Below are positions 25,001-37,623 of a stretch of 64,000 nt of DNA, piece by piece (position 1 is the stretch's first letter; every line of letters starts with the position of its first letter). Below the pieces are notes generated by a model. The model saw only the letters and a list, made by a program, of their open reading frames with translations. It was not told the origin of the DNA and did not search any database. The position numbers and the translations under genes were made by a program. Location: contig VWPU01011633.1 in NCBI GenBank assembly GCA_013398955.1, positions 489,397 to 553,396 of the forward strand, read 5' to 3'. The DNA is from Callaeas wilsoni (taxonomy: Eukaryota > Chordata > Aves > Passeriformes > Callaeidae).

Positions 25001-27214
25001 GGAAAATTTCACATTCCTCAGACATCAGTGAGAAACCTTGGACAGCAATTTCATTTTAAATACTGGCAGAAGATAATTTCTTTCAATATGCAGCCAGAAC
25101 CATGACAGCAAGTGTTGACCAGCTGCTTGCAGAGCACCAGGTGCTCAGGAAAGACAAGTTAGATGCTACCACTGTGCAGGTTTTTCCATTGCAAGTATGT
25201 TTTAAGACTGCAGGTGAACAACTGAAGGGCATTCAAGCTGTAGTCTTGCATGGTGCACAACTACGCCATGGCTCACTCTTGCAGTTTAAGTTTGATCTGC
25301 AAGACTCATTCTTCCAGCAAAGGTTACACAGCGTCCCCACCTGCTCAACTCTGTGCACCCTACTAAACCTGACAAGCAACGTCATTAATGTCAATAATTT
25401 CTACATTAAAGGATGTGCAAACTCACTGGCATTGGGCCCATATACGTGCAGTTTATGGAGCCCTGTTCTGCCACCTGTCTCTACACTAGCATGTCACTCT
25501 AAGGCTATCAAGGGCCAGGCAGGATAGCTTTGGGAAAAGCAGCCCAAAGTCCCTCAGTGGCCCAGGGGTGGTACTGAGAACAGGAATGCTCCTGGGTCTC
25601 TGTTCACAGTCATGAGCAGATTCTGGGTAGCAAAGCAGTCCACAGACAAGTGCAGGTGAGGCTCACGTGCTGCAATAGCCTGCAGGAGTGCTCAGCAGCC
25701 CAGACCATGGTAGCCTCAGCAAAAACAGGAACAATGCACAAGGCTCTGTAATGACCAGGTGACAGGCCAGGATTTAGGAATGCTGAATGTCTGTAATCGT
25801 CACCAAACCAGGAGGCAGCAGCCAAGTGAATAGAGCACCCAGGATGTTGCTGGCCTCCCTGGGTCCTCTGCAGCATTTCAGCTTCCCTCCATGAGACTCG
25901 TAACTACAAGCCCCCTAAGAGACATAGGATTTTAAAAGAGTTTTTAAAAGAATAGATTTTTCCACTCACATGGAGCGTTGCAGTCACAGTAGAAGGAGCT
26001 GTGGGTGCTGATGCAGCTGTGCTGGCAGCCATGCTCCTGCACACACAGGTCCACCCCAGCAAGACAGAACAGGCATTAGATCAGTCAGATACATGGGGAC
26101 CCTGGCTCTGGCACGTGTCCTGTCACTGCAGTCATAGCCACCAGGACAACCCACACAGCCCCAGCCCTTCCAGCCCCAACACTCACCTGTTGATTTCCAG
26201 TGCAGACATGGGCACTTGTGCAGGGAAGGTTTCTGAACTGCCCCACCTTTCTAATTTCCCCAAGTGCTAAATCAACACTGGGTATTAATTGAAATTGTTG
26301 ATAGCTTGAGCTGAGTAAGCATAAGCTTGAGCTCAGCTGGAACGTGCTGCAGGAGCCAGGTCTGAGTGTCTGTGCAGCCAGAAGCCTGTAGAGCCAATGG
26401 GAACTGGGCAGCAGGGCAGGAAGGAAACAGGCAGAGCATTGGAGGCAAAGACATCAGGTGCAGGAACATATCAGGGTCCTGGGAAGCAATACCTTGTCAG
26501 CCTGGACTCCCCCAACCCAGAAAGCTGAGACTCACCATGGCACTAGTGCAGTCCCTGGCAAGGAAACACCACCCGGAAGAGGCTGGCAGCTGCCTTCTGC
26601 CCTTCAACAGATGCTGAGACAGGTAAGGTGTCACCAGACTGCAGCAATGCCGGGTCTCCAGCAAAGCCTGCCAGCATGGTGAGGGACAGACAGGTCCCAA
26701 ACTGTACCAGCACCGTCATGCTGCAAAACAGCCTCCTGGCTCACAGCCAGACACTCCTGAGCAGCACCACGTGGCCAGGGATCTCTCAAACACAAACATG
26801 CAGTGGATGCCATGCATGTGTCTGCATAGGAGGTGACCCTTCTAGAGCCACATTTAAAAATATATACGTATCTGTGAAATATGTATATGGCTCTGGGATG
26901 TGTCACCCAGCCCTATCACACCCAGGGAAACCAGCTCCACATGTCCTGCTCTTTAAGATTCCCATCACTGCTACCACAACATCCTGGCTCGGGCCAGAGC
27001 TACCAGGCACAGGTGAAAAAACACATGCTTGCAATGCTTGCAAAATTTTCCTTATATCACATCGGGAAAGGGGAGCAAGTGCAAAGGCCACCCATCCCAA
27101 CACCTCCCCACTGGGGAGGTTGCTTCCCTGCTAGGCCACTCCTACCAAGGGCAGCCGCCCTGAGCATCCCTCTGAAGGTCATCTTCTAGCCCAGGTGAGA
27201 AGCAGGCACCCGAC
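22001..27214. other. Intergenic, no gene seen
   Basis: AT-rich from 22.4 to 23.7 kb and more GC-balanced from 23.7 to 27.2 kb. The latter has many short open frames on both strands, the longest 168 codons at 26628-27134 on the + strand. None shows a recognisable domain, conserved motif or splice framework. The part just below 27.2 kb could be 3' flank of the decayed coding block at 27215-27620. Confidence 0.45.
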
Positions 27215-27620
27215 ACTGGCAGCTCTCACACACTACAGAGCTTGTCCTGGAACTGTTTCCTAAGCTGCTTCATGCGCTCAAAGGATTCCGACAGGAAGAC
27301 GTTCCTCCAGCAGCTGTGAGGCCATGGCGCACAGCGAATTCATCCCTGCCTGCTGGATGTCCATGGAGTATATCTTGACAGCAGCATTCCAGGATGGGTG
27401 GCCACCACAATGACATGGTCATAGGGTCATCCATCACAAAGAAGACAGTGCAGGGGATCCTGTTGTGCAGGGGGTGCATGCCCTCCTGCATGGTGAAGGT
27501 CACGTTCAGGGTGTACTGCATGGCCAGTCCCCTCACAGTGCCCTGGTTGCTGGGACAGCCTCTAAATCAAAGGAGCGCATGCTGACAATCTGGAAGATAT
27601 TGCTTTGGGCAACTCTCCTG
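27215..27620 (-). pseudogene. Decayed protein-coding fragment of unknown family
   Basis: Read on the - strand, three frames take turns to give protein-like text. First NIFQIVSMRSFDLEAVPATR, then VRGLAMQYTLNVTFTMQEGM continuing to VFFVMDDP, then DHVIVVATHPG, AAVKIYSMDIQQAGMNSLCAMASQLLE, and last NVFLSESFERMKQLRKQFQ ending DKLCSV and a stop near 27229. Hand-offs fall near 27540, near 27425 and near 27300. Codons with good third-position GC alternate only at these points. This pattern is what a coding sequence looks like after a few single-base indels. I do not recognise the family, and I see no poly(A) tail that would prove a retrocopy. Alternatively it is a chance mosaic. Confidence 0.4.
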
Positions 27621-28655
27621 TTCCCTCCACAGCTCCAGTCTCCCCTGGGTTTCGCTGCATTTTGCCAGTTTCTGCCTAAAACTGGGGCTTGCCTTCTTGC
27701 TTGGATTATTTTAAGGGCAGAAAATGAGACAGTGTAAAGCACAACCAAGATCACACACATGGCAGGGATTGAGCCAAAAAGCCTCTTTGGACATACGGTG
27801 CTACTACTTCCAGTGCAAACTAGAAGAGTGTTTAGCAAGTGAAATGTCAATTAACATATTTTGCTTGACTTGTGTGTACTTCAGTCTGGGATAATTTGGC
27901 CCTAATGGTAAGCAAACACTTTGAATCCCCTTGAGATGATGCCCAGACCCAGGCTGTTTTCTCACCTGCTCCAAAGGTCTCCAAGACATACCCACTACTT
28001 TCTCCATTTGGTGCCTGCACTGTTTTTAAGCTGGGATTGATTTAAATCCCTCTGCCCTGGGAGGAAAGAGGCTGGTGTCCATGGGTTTGCTTTGTCCTTC
28101 TTCCCTAGGAGACCCATGCAGAAAGGGGGTTCCACCTCATGACTGTTAATTACTGCCCAGCTTCCCTAATGATTCTGTAGCTGCATTTAGCTCTTTGTAA
28201 AGTCATTTATTAAATAATAGGGAGAATATTTACTGAACCCACATAGACTTTCTGGCCTGTGCACCAACAATTTAGCACTTTTAATGAGAAATACAAGCTT
28301 TGGATTAATTTTTAAGCATTCCTTTGGTGTTCAGCAGCTGCTGGGGCTGGAGAGTATGGTGCTGTGCTTCCAGATGGCACCAAGATCTGGCAAGGGTGGT
28401 GCTTGGAGATATGCCTTCAAGGGAGGAGAAAAGAGCAAGAAGCAAGGCTTGGATTCAGCTTGAGAGAAGCTGGAGAGGAAGAAATCCATCTGAAGAACTT
28501 CTCATAAAATATGGAAAAGCCTAAAATCAGGCTATTGCAAACTCCCAGGTAATAACCAAGAACAAGGCATTTATGGGCAGAGGAGAGCCTGCAGTCCCAG
28601 TGTCACACTCTGCTGAGGGTCCTGCAGAGCCATCCCCATTCCACATGGCTCCTGC
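27621..28655. other. Intergenic, no gene seen
   Basis: Unique sequence between the decayed coding block and the SINE. Small open frames only. Confidence 0.5.
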
Positions 28656-28807
28656 TTTTCTCAGATCACTGAATACTCTGAGTCTCTGAGTTGGAAGGGA
28701 CCCACAAGGATCATTGAGTCCAGCTCCTCCTGCCCATACAAAGATTGAACCCACAACCTTGGTGTTATTAGAACCACGCTCTGAACAACTGAGCTAATCT
28801 CAGGGCC
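28656..28807 (-). mobile_element. tRNA-Ile-derived SINE with CR1-like tail (TguSINE1-like)
   Basis: On the - strand the element starts near 28807. It reads TTAGCTCAGTTGTTCAGAGC (A box), then GTGGTTCTAATAACACCAAGG (anticodon arm with TAATAACACCAAGG as in tRNA-Ile), then GGGTTCAATC (B box). The remaining part is GAGCTGGACTCAATGATCCTTGTGGGTCCCTTCCAACTC, which is the sense 3' end of CR1. A tRNA-Ile head with a CR1 tail is the known design of the songbird SINE TguSINE1, whose tail lets CR1 machinery copy it. It has no acceptor stem closure and is a retroposon, not a working tRNA gene. Confidence 0.85.
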
Positions 28808-30729
28808 ACCACAAAAAGCACTTTGTGAGCCTCTTCCTGAGGCAGCAAGGCCTAAGCTGTGCAACGCCTAGGATGCTATGGCAGATGCTGCATTTTCCAG
28901 GCCTGGGCAGGACTCTGCAGTCTGTATATCCTGAGAATGGGAGGCCACATGCTGACCCTACATCTGTAGCCCTGCATGGGTCCCAAAGGTGCTGAGGAGC
29001 CTCAGCCTTCCCCAGGGAGCCCTTAGAAAACCCATCATGGGATTGCTGCTGCAGAAGCACAGGTCTGGGTAATGAGACAGGTGATCTTCAGAGCTGGGGT
29101 GCTTTTGTCTATTCCTCAACTCTCAGGAGACAGAGCACAGATGTAATAGCACAGAAACCTTGAGATCAGCAGTGGACACAGCAAATTGAGACATTGAGTC
29201 TTAAGATGGCAGAGGAGAAGTCTCTTTTGTGCTGCTGCACACAGTGATGCTGGTCAGGGTGCTGGCATGGGTGCTCTGTCCAGTGAGGATGGCAGAGGGA
29301 TCCATCCCTTCAAAATGCCAAGCCAGCCTGGGGGAAGATATGCCACCTGCTGAGGCTGGGGACACCCCCATGTCCTCCAAAATGGCCTCGTCTACATCTT
29401 ATGGTCATGATTTGCTGACAAGGGGAATGAAAGGAAGCTGAGATTCCAACAATTTTCATGCATTCCCTGGGCACATTTGCAGAGACTAAGCAAAGGAAAT
29501 ACACTAACAATAAAGGGAAAATGTTTAGCTTATGATATTAACATGTTTACAGCAGCAACAATAGTATAGGTTTCAACCTTATATAAAATTTTGATGAACT
29601 GCCAGTTCTAAAAGTGAAAGAAAACTTTACAAGACCTACTTGGTATTTAATATTAATAATAAACACATCTAGGCTCAAGTACTGATATCCAAAGTGGTTG
29701 AATTTATGATCACATTAGTTAACTCGAGTTCTTTCAAATGTGTGAATTAATTACTCAACTGAGAATTACTTAAAATATACTTGGAAAGCAACACAGGTTT
29801 GCAAAGGGGAGAAAATGTTCAATGGATGTAGCAAACACTGACTCTCGGACACAGACACATGCTTTTTAATCAGAACATGAACTTGTGGAGAGAGGGGAGG
29901 TTTCTGCCTTTAAAATCATATGCCCCCAAAGGCTAACTTCTATACCCCACTGTATATTTCTTCATAATTTCCTTTTTTCCCCCCCAGTATTATTTCCATT
30001 AGTAGTGAATGATTGAAGATGACCTATAACTACACATTTCCTAGAAAATGGAGAACCCAACCAGCTTCATGGCTGTTCTGGACAGGAGGGGAAGTTGCTT
30101 CCTGCTATATCTTGAGTCTAGATACAAAGGGGCATCACACTCAGGATTGCAATTCCTGAATATGAGACAGTAAAAAGAGGATGAGAGGAATGCATAGCTT
30201 TAGGTTTGGACAACAAATAAACTTGCATGGACTATCTTACAGCAAGCAGGTTCAAAAGGAGATACCGATGCCTCGTTGCTGTGGAAAATGTGGGTTGAGC
30301 TCTTTGCTGCCCAAGAAGACAAGAGGTGCTGTTCAGCACAGAGCAGTGCCAGGCAGCAGGATCCTCCTGAGGTGTGTGATCATCAAGCCCAGCCTGCTGT
30401 GCAGTGCACGCCTGTGGTAACGGCAAGTGCATCATGACAGAAACAGAAGGACACTGAAGAACAACCACTCATGGCAGCATTGGGCTGAACTTCACTCCTA
30501 GGGGAGGGCAGCCTTGGTCTAGTCCTGCAACAGTGCATGGTAGTGGTCTCCATAACCTTTACTGGAACAGGACAACCTCATACCTCTTCCCTTCATAGGA
30601 TGCCTTGACCATGTAGGCTCTAAAATAATGCTTACATTGCCATGACACAGAACATGTCATTTAGCCTGGTGGGTCTTTACTCATTGCTCCGAGAAAAAAA
30701 AAATCACTTCTAGTTGCATCATTTCTGGA
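28808..30729. other. Intergenic, no gene seen
   Basis: Unique sequence. GC-balanced until about 29.5 kb, AT-rich after. No recognisable repeat, RNA gene or coding block. Confidence 0.5.
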
Positions 30730-31150
30730 AGACATTTCTGCAACCAAATCTCTGGTAAGGGCAGCTCCACATCTTCAGGCACTCCAGTGGTTCAGCATCC
30801 AGCCATAAGAAAGCTTTTCCCAACAACTGACTCGTAACTTCCTTGCTACAATTTTATCCCATTATTTGTGTATTATGCATCACAGGTACGGAGAACAAAC
30901 TACTTCCTTATTCTTTGCAGTAACATTTCCTGTATTTTAAGACCCTTATAATGCTTTTACTTCCTCCTTCACCTGTCTTCCCACTCTCCTCATCTCTGGA
31001 AGGAACAGTACCAGATCTTTTAGCTTATAGGTTATATTTTGTAGGTCATACTTATTTTTTCCAGTGGACTGATAGTGGAACATTTTTTTCCACATATTTC
31101 TTGAAGACAGAAGCCACAATATCCAAGTTCACACAAATTTCCTCTTGAAT
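30730..31150 (-). mobile_element. Ancient CR1-type LINE fragment
   Basis: On the + strand, GCTTTTCCCAACAACTGACT, CTTGCTACAATTTTATCCCATTAT and TTTTAGCTTATAGGT occur in the order expected for the antisense 3' region of old CR1 subfamilies. So does CACATATTTCTTGAAGACAG. Divergence is much higher than in the copies at 12101 or 28656, so this insertion probably predates them. Both ends are approximate. Confidence 0.65.
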
Positions 31151-31395
31151 CAATGAAAAGATATTTATTCCTTCAGAAATGTAACAACTTCAATGGGTTC
31201 AACAGAAAGGTCACACTCCTCCCTCACCACATGGACATGATGTGTAGCCTAATACTGAGGATCTTCTCCTGTGGGATAAATGAAGCCAGTCTGACTCTCC
31301 TTGAGTAAGCCTGGTGTCTGACCTTTGGCATTCTGCATCCATGCACTGACAGACAGGGATCAGAGAAGGGTAGAGGAGGCAATTGCTCTCCCTCC

Positions 31396-31977
31396 TGTTT
31401 TTTGTCTCAGTAGTGGCTTTGGCTGAGGTAGTTAATTTTCTTCACAGTGGCTGTTTTGGATCTGTGCTGAACACAGGGTTGATAATACAGAGATGGTTTT
31501 GTTATTGCTGAGCAATGCTCATACAGAGTCTAGACTTTTTGTGCTTTTCGTACTGCCACAATGACAAGGGGGCTGAGGGTACATGGGAGATTGGGAAGAG
31601 ACATAGCCAGGACAGGTGACCCCAAGTGAGCAAAGGGATATTCCAGACCATATGACATCATGCTCAGTATATAAAGTGGCGGGGAAGAAGGAGGAAGAGG
31701 AGAGCATTTGGAGTGATGGTGTGTCTTCGCAAGTCACTGTTACACTTGATGGGGCCCTGCTCTCCTGGAGATGGCTCAACACCTGCCTGCCCACAGGGTG
31801 CAGTGACTTAATATTTTGCTTTGTTGTTGTGCACAGCTTTTGCTTTCCCTTTCCCCATGTTTATCTCAACCCACAAATTTTCAAGCTTTTACCCTTTTGA
31901 TCTTCTCCACAGTCCAGCCGGTGGGGGAGTGAGCAGCTGTGTGGTACTTGTTTGCTGGCTGGGGTCAAACCACAGCA
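31396..31977 (+). mobile_element. Solo LTR of an endogenous retrovirus (avian ERVL-like)
   Basis: The block has the layout of a bird ERVL-type LTR. GGCTGAGGTAGTTAATTTTCTTC lies near the left end, then AGCCAGGACAGGTGACCCCAA and AAAGGGATATTCCAGACCATATGACATCATGCTCAGTATATAAA with a TATA box at 31668-31675. After a purine-rich stretch come CTGGAGATGGCTCAACACCTGCCTGCCCA and TTTATCTCAACCCAC. The right end is GGGGTCAAACCACAGCA. No retroviral gag, pol or env frames lie on either side, so only one LTR remains, probably after recombination between two. I could not find a convincing target-site duplication, so the ends are approximate. Confidence 0.75.
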
Positions 31978-34750
31978 TGCATGTGGGACTTCAGGGCTAG
32001 AAGATTTATGTCCACTCAGCACTGTCAAGACTTAGGCAGCTCTTGACCAGCTAGCAGGAGATCTGTTGGTGCTCTAGGAACTCTGCTAAAATAAATGTAG
32101 GTGACTGCGGTTGTAAGCAGGAGGCTGCGAAGCTCCAAATGTAGGTCTTTGGCATGCAGTGTAGCACTTGGGTACCCACAGCCACATGGTTATTAGTTTA
32201 AGAAGCTGAGCTGCTTAACTGATGGTGGCTCAGATTCCTCCATCTCCTTGGCCCTGGGAGAGACCCAAGCACTGCACTCGTACAATTGCACCCAGACCAC
32301 AGCAGTGGCTTGGCTCTGTCATGTCCATTCATGCAGCGCCGGGAACTAAAAATAACCAATCTTTCCCAAATCAAGAAAAGATATTGCAGGTGAGAATGAA
32401 GAGAGCAGAAGCTAAGTAGAACGCAAAATAAAACATTTGAAGAAAGAGAAATCAAAACAACTTTCTGTATTGACACCTGTTTTTAAACTAAAGACATAAT
32501 TATCCTGTAGCAAGCCTTGGCTACAGAGAAAAACATCTTGTTGGGAACTAATTAAAGAATTAGCCAGTGTTTAGCTTCTCATAGATAAAGGAGCATAAGC
32601 TTTGAAACAGAAGTGTTTGCAGTATGCTTTTGAAAACTCTCTGAAGACAGCCGAGCTTAAGTCTGTTAAGACTCTTCCTTTGACTATTAAATGTCTGTTC
32701 AGATGCCTTTTCTTTTTCTTCCTTGATTTTTTTCTTCTTATAAAAGAAGTTGCTGGTACCTCTTAACAGCAGGCATTTTCTCCCTTACTTCGAGCATGTG
32801 ATGGTGTGTGACCATGTATCACAGTCATGAACACAGGTCATCCACTGAACCACCATATAGGTGGGACAGGTGTCAAAGCCAGCATGAAATACAGTGTTCA
32901 GTAAATTAAAAGCAACCCGCTGGTACTGCATGCCACATCAACCTCCCAAGATCACGTTCTAACCAGACCTTTCCCAGGCACAAGGTGGAACAGCACCGTG
33001 TCCCTGACAGACAATCTCTGGGTGCTGCAAGGGAATGCCAAGTCCCTTTTAGAAAGCTAATCAACTTCTTGGTTCAGCAAGAGGGGACAATGACAGTAAC
33101 TATTGTCTCTCATCCACTTTAACATCCTCTGCCAGGGAAGCGATAACCCATCCTGAAGAGCAGGAGCGACCAGACTCTGCATGGGCTCCCACAGTGTGTG
33201 CTCAGAGCTGGCCACTCTTCCTGGGGATAACTTGGGCCTGGCTTCAGAAGCAACTTCTCTGCTCTGCTCCCTCTGCCCAGCAGCCTGATGGGAACTGTGA
33301 ACTCATGTAACCACAAGAAATTTTTCAGAGCTCTACTAGATTGGACTGCAGGGTCTTTCTTTCCATGCTGCTCACAAGTCCCACACACAGCAGGCTTTTA
33401 GGAGCCAGTTACGCTCTTGACTCCCCTCCTGTCAAATCAGTGTCCAGGGTGTTGGCCAAGATCAGGGATCACAAACTTCCTCCTCTCCAGCAGAAAGACT
33501 GTGGGTGCCCAGCAAAGGAGCACTGGGCATGCTGACACTGACTCTGCCACCACGTAAGAACTGCTGTTGACTGCAGTTGACTCAGTGTAGTTTATTTAGC
33601 ATCTCCAGCTTTGTTTAAAATAAGCACACATGCAGATGAAATTATCCCCGCTTTCCACAAGACGGATAAAAAACTCTATCTATGCCTTGTGGAAGAGGAT
33701 GGGAGTTTTAACCAACTCTCTGAAGTGGAATTACTCCATAGAGACAACATTATGTGGGAAAGGGGAATCAATTTTTACTAACCTCTCTTCCACTGTCACG
33801 TTACTTCGCAATTTTCAGTGCAACCTCTGATATCAGATGCATTCTCAAGAGTCATGAGAATTGTCAGTGCAAATATATTTAGCCATATCCCTTTGGGTAG
33901 GTGGGGGAGGAAAGAAACCCCTAAATAGCTGTAAGATAACAATTACTGCAAACATATTTTCTTAGAGAAAGTTTAGTCAGAGTTCAAAGTCCTTGGCAGC
34001 TGGATGGCCAACGGCCAGCTTCTTCTCAAGCTGTCCCTACAAACCTTTACTCTTCGAGAAGCATGCTCAGAAGAGAAACCCCTCTACTTTCCATAGGTCT
34101 TCTCCATATGCTCTAAGAACTCCTCAGTCTAAAAGAAATGCTTAAATAAATGGCAAATTATTTAGACATCTCTTCCCTCTTTAACAAAAAAACCCAAAAG
34201 TCAAATCCAAGCCCTCCATGATAGAAACCATGTTTTAAATAGGAAAAGGGAAATTCTCACTATTCATAACATTGCAAAGGAATCAGAAAGTTCACAGCTC
34301 TACCAAAGGAGTGAAAATGCCCTGGCTTTCATTCAACTGCACTATTAGTGGGAGTGAGGAGAAGTCTCCCACACAGCCACAGGAGAAAACTGTGGGATTC
34401 AGACTGGAAAAGTAGCAGGGGGAGGATGTGAACACTGTTAAAAATAAAACTTATCAGACAACAATTGAATCGTGAGAATGTTATCTGGTTCAACAGGAGC
34501 ATGAAAACAAATAGGCATTTCAAGAAGAGGGTCACTAGCAAGGTAAATAACTTCAAAATAGCAGGAAGTGACCAAGGAAATGTGCCAAGCCGAGGGCAAC
34601 AAAAAAAGGTCTCTCCAACAGCAGAAGACAGTTGTGGAGGTAGATTTCAGTGTCACTCTACGTGCAGCTGTGTGGCACTGCACCCACCCACTGCATCCCT
34701 AGCCACAGTAAGACACAAGATTGAAGAGAATAGCACAGGACAATGTTAAA
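31978..34750. other. Intergenic, no gene seen
   Basis: Unique sequence between the LTR and the outermost candidate EGLN3 poly(A) site. No recognisable repeat or coding block. It contains TTTTTCTTCTT-type pyrimidine runs near 32.7 kb. Confidence 0.5.
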
Positions 34751-34762
34751 CACGACCCAGTG

Positions 34763-34768
34763 TTTATT
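34763..34768 (-). terminator. Candidate distal EGLN3 poly(A) signal
   Basis: AATAAA on the - strand, with CACTGGGTCGTGTTTAAC after it, which is GU-rich as expected downstream of a cleavage site. Using it would give EGLN3 a 3' UTR of about 3.7 kb, longer than usual for this gene, so it may belong to another transcript or be unused. Confidence 0.3.
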
Positions 34769-35998
34769 GACTCCTGCTACATTTTTTTTTTAATCGTAAC
34801 AGGAACACAAAATGTGATGTGTTGTAAAATATTACTAGGGGTTTCTATATGAATCCAATGCAAAGTGCCAGCATTGTTGACCAGCATACAACCTGACAAG
34901 AGAAGATGTAGTCATAACTCACTCTCAGATATCTGCTGGGAGTACATCACAGTCAAAGTAGGACTAGTCATTTGCCTGCAAATAGACACATTTTCTTCTA
35001 GATGCAAGTGGTGTTAGAGCCAGCTATTTTGCAACAACAAGAAATACATACAATATATCCCAACATTTTAAAAAACACAAAGGACTAAAACTGTTTAAAA
35101 ATAGAAGGGGAAAAAAGAGTGGATCTTTTTAGACACTATTTTGTAGAAGTCATTCTTCATAGAACCAGAAGTAATCTAGAGAAAAAGATTTATTAGAGGC
35201 TACTTTGCTCAAAAGGCCAGTGGTCACAGGTTTGAGAATAAAAATAGTCTCTTGATTTTCAGCACTGTCTCCTGGCCTTTTTTCCTCCCTGCACAGCAAA
35301 AATCTCCTGTTGAAAACTGCAGCTTAGTGGGTCTGCACATTTTTCCCACGCAATTGAAAAGGCAACCATGTTTTTTAAAAAGCCATCAAAAACTTGCATG
35401 ACATGCACGTGCAGCATGAAACATCTTCACAGATATGAACAATGAAGGCACATTACCTGAAGGTAAAAAACACAACACAGAATTTTTGGAGGATTCAAAG
35501 TTAAATGCCTTAGAAAAAGCATTCCTTTTCACAACTGGCTGACAAGTGCTGTTTAGCCATTTGATTCAAAAAGTTTGCTGTGAAGACAAAACACAAGGAA
35601 AAAGCTTCTTTGAAATACCCTCCCCACTACAGCAGCCCACTTCCCTCACACAGACAGACAATTTCATTCTTACAGAGCAGTTTGCAACAATTCTAGCGAC
35701 AGGCAAGAGAAATCTATGCAGGAAACATCACACCTGTGTATTCCTACATGACCAACAACCCCTACACCCCACCCCCAATTAAACTACAGCTTCTTCGAGG
35801 AGATCAACCCGCTGGAAACAGAGTAGAGATCTGAAACAGAGGATTGAGGAATTGGTTTCAAGGTCTCAAGCCCTCAACTTTTTTTGCACTCGATTACTTG
35901 TGTTAATAAAGACAACACTCTCTGCCACAGAATAATTGCTGTCTTCTATATATGTAATATAGATGAGGAAGATATTGGCTAAAAATGAAAATATGTAC

Positions 35999-36004
35999 TT
36001 TATT
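35999..36004 (-). terminator. EGLN3: Probable EGLN3 poly(A) signal
   Basis: On the - strand, TTGTAAATAAAGTACATATTTTC: a canonical hexamer with a U-rich region downstream. About 2.46 kb after the stop codon. Confidence 0.5.
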
Positions 36005-36827
36005 TACAATAAATGCAACTATACTGCTCCATGCTTCATCCACCACACATGTTGCTGACCACTGCAGAAACCCGGTGGTAGCAATAGTGATAACTGAAGT
36101 ACCTTCCTTTTTCAGCCCTTACACAAAGCTTTTCCCCTTCCACCACATCGTTTTTCCACTGTTCCAGGCTCCAGTAAGATGTGTACCAACAATGCTTTCT
36201 AGTTCATTTTTAAGGTTACAGTTTCTAGAGGCAAAGCAATATTTGCTCTGCTCTGTTTTATCTGGTTTTCCTCCTTTTAAAATCATGTAGGAGTTTCAAA
36301 TTTATGTGCCATTACCAACTTTGTACAGTAATACAACAGGTTGTAATCCATCACCTTCTCTAAATAGTAATGCTGTGGGCTCCCTTTTCCAACACCTCTC
36401 ACATTTCAAAGGGTTACCTCTCACTCTCAAGGAAGAGCCCAAACTCTTTTGCCTCCCACATTAACATTTCAGAATGAGAATTTCAAGTTATCACTAAGTT
36501 TCCTTCAAGTCTCTGGTGTGTTACTTAGAAGCAACTGTAGTAGAATAATGTTTTTCCTAACATTAAAGGACATTTATCATGTTCTTTGTCTTTTTCTAGT
36601 CTTGAGTTGTAAGAATATTTGTCACACATGTTCCCTCACATTCCTCTCTTAAGGTGCACAGTGGTCAGGCCTATGAGACCATAGCTGGATCTCTGGGAGA
36701 AGCCAGAAAGACTAAGGGGGTTTCTTAGCACTGCTGTATTTACATTCAGCATTCATGGGCAGGTTGAAGGATGCTCAGCTTTTTTTTTCCTTTAAGATAC
36801 AAAACTGCTTTTAAAAATACACCATTT

Positions 36828-36833
36828 TTTATT
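36828..36833 (-). terminator. EGLN3: Alternative proximal EGLN3 poly(A) signal
   Basis: AATAAA in an A-rich context on the - strand, followed by GGTGTATTTTTAAAAGC and TTTTGTATC. About 1.63 kb after the stop codon. Confidence 0.4.
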
Positions 36834-37623
36834 ATCATTTTTTATGTCATGAAAGCTATTTCTTTTCTGTCCTAGGCAGCTGCTACCTTTCTGTCACTGA
36901 CATTTAATAGTTGCCATTGCACACTACTTTTCCATTCCCTAGCTCAAGTGCAGCCCCATCACAACACAGCAAGCCAGCACAACGTGGGGAAGCGGTGCAG
37001 GGACCGGCAGCTCAGACAGATCACCTTCACCACCATGGGCAAGTGGCACAGGAAAATATGGGACACTGAAGGGGGCGTCTATTTGGAACATTTAATGGGG
37101 TCTGACATACACACTGACAACGTGAGATAAAAATGAATGCAAATGAGTGTATTATGTTGAGAACAATTAGTGAGTGATAAATACATCCACCGCCAGCTCC
37201 CAGCTTCATTAAGAGCTATTCTGAACTGCATAGGAAGTGCTGGTTGTAGAAGTTTAGACAGATTGGAAATAGGTCACCAGTTACTCAATGAGTCTTAATA
37301 AGTTTTAAAAAATAATGGAGACACAAATGTGTGCTTTGCCATTGAATAACTCTGATCTCACAACTTGGGCACAGTAGTAGTAGTTACCTGGCATCACAGA
37401 TCAATTGAAATGGAATTGCAGTTTCATTCAAATTACATATGCATGCAAAATTAAACAAGTGTGTTCACTGAGAATATGCAGCATAAAAATCAAGTCTAAG
37501 TTACCCATTATTTATCATATATTTGTCAGACTGCCAGACATATCTTTTCCTTTCAGATTCATATCTACGTCACACAGAACACAGCAGATGGAGAAGTCAC
37601 AAAGAAAACACTTCTCTACATAT

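Noticed and set aside
26628..27134. 168-codon open frame on the + strand
   Set aside because: Overlapped by equally long frames on the other strand, no domain, no promoter or poly(A) signals.
28735..28807. Working tRNA-Ile gene
   Set aside because: A and B boxes are present, but the acceptor stem does not pair and the sequence runs straight into a CR1 tail, so it is the head of a SINE.
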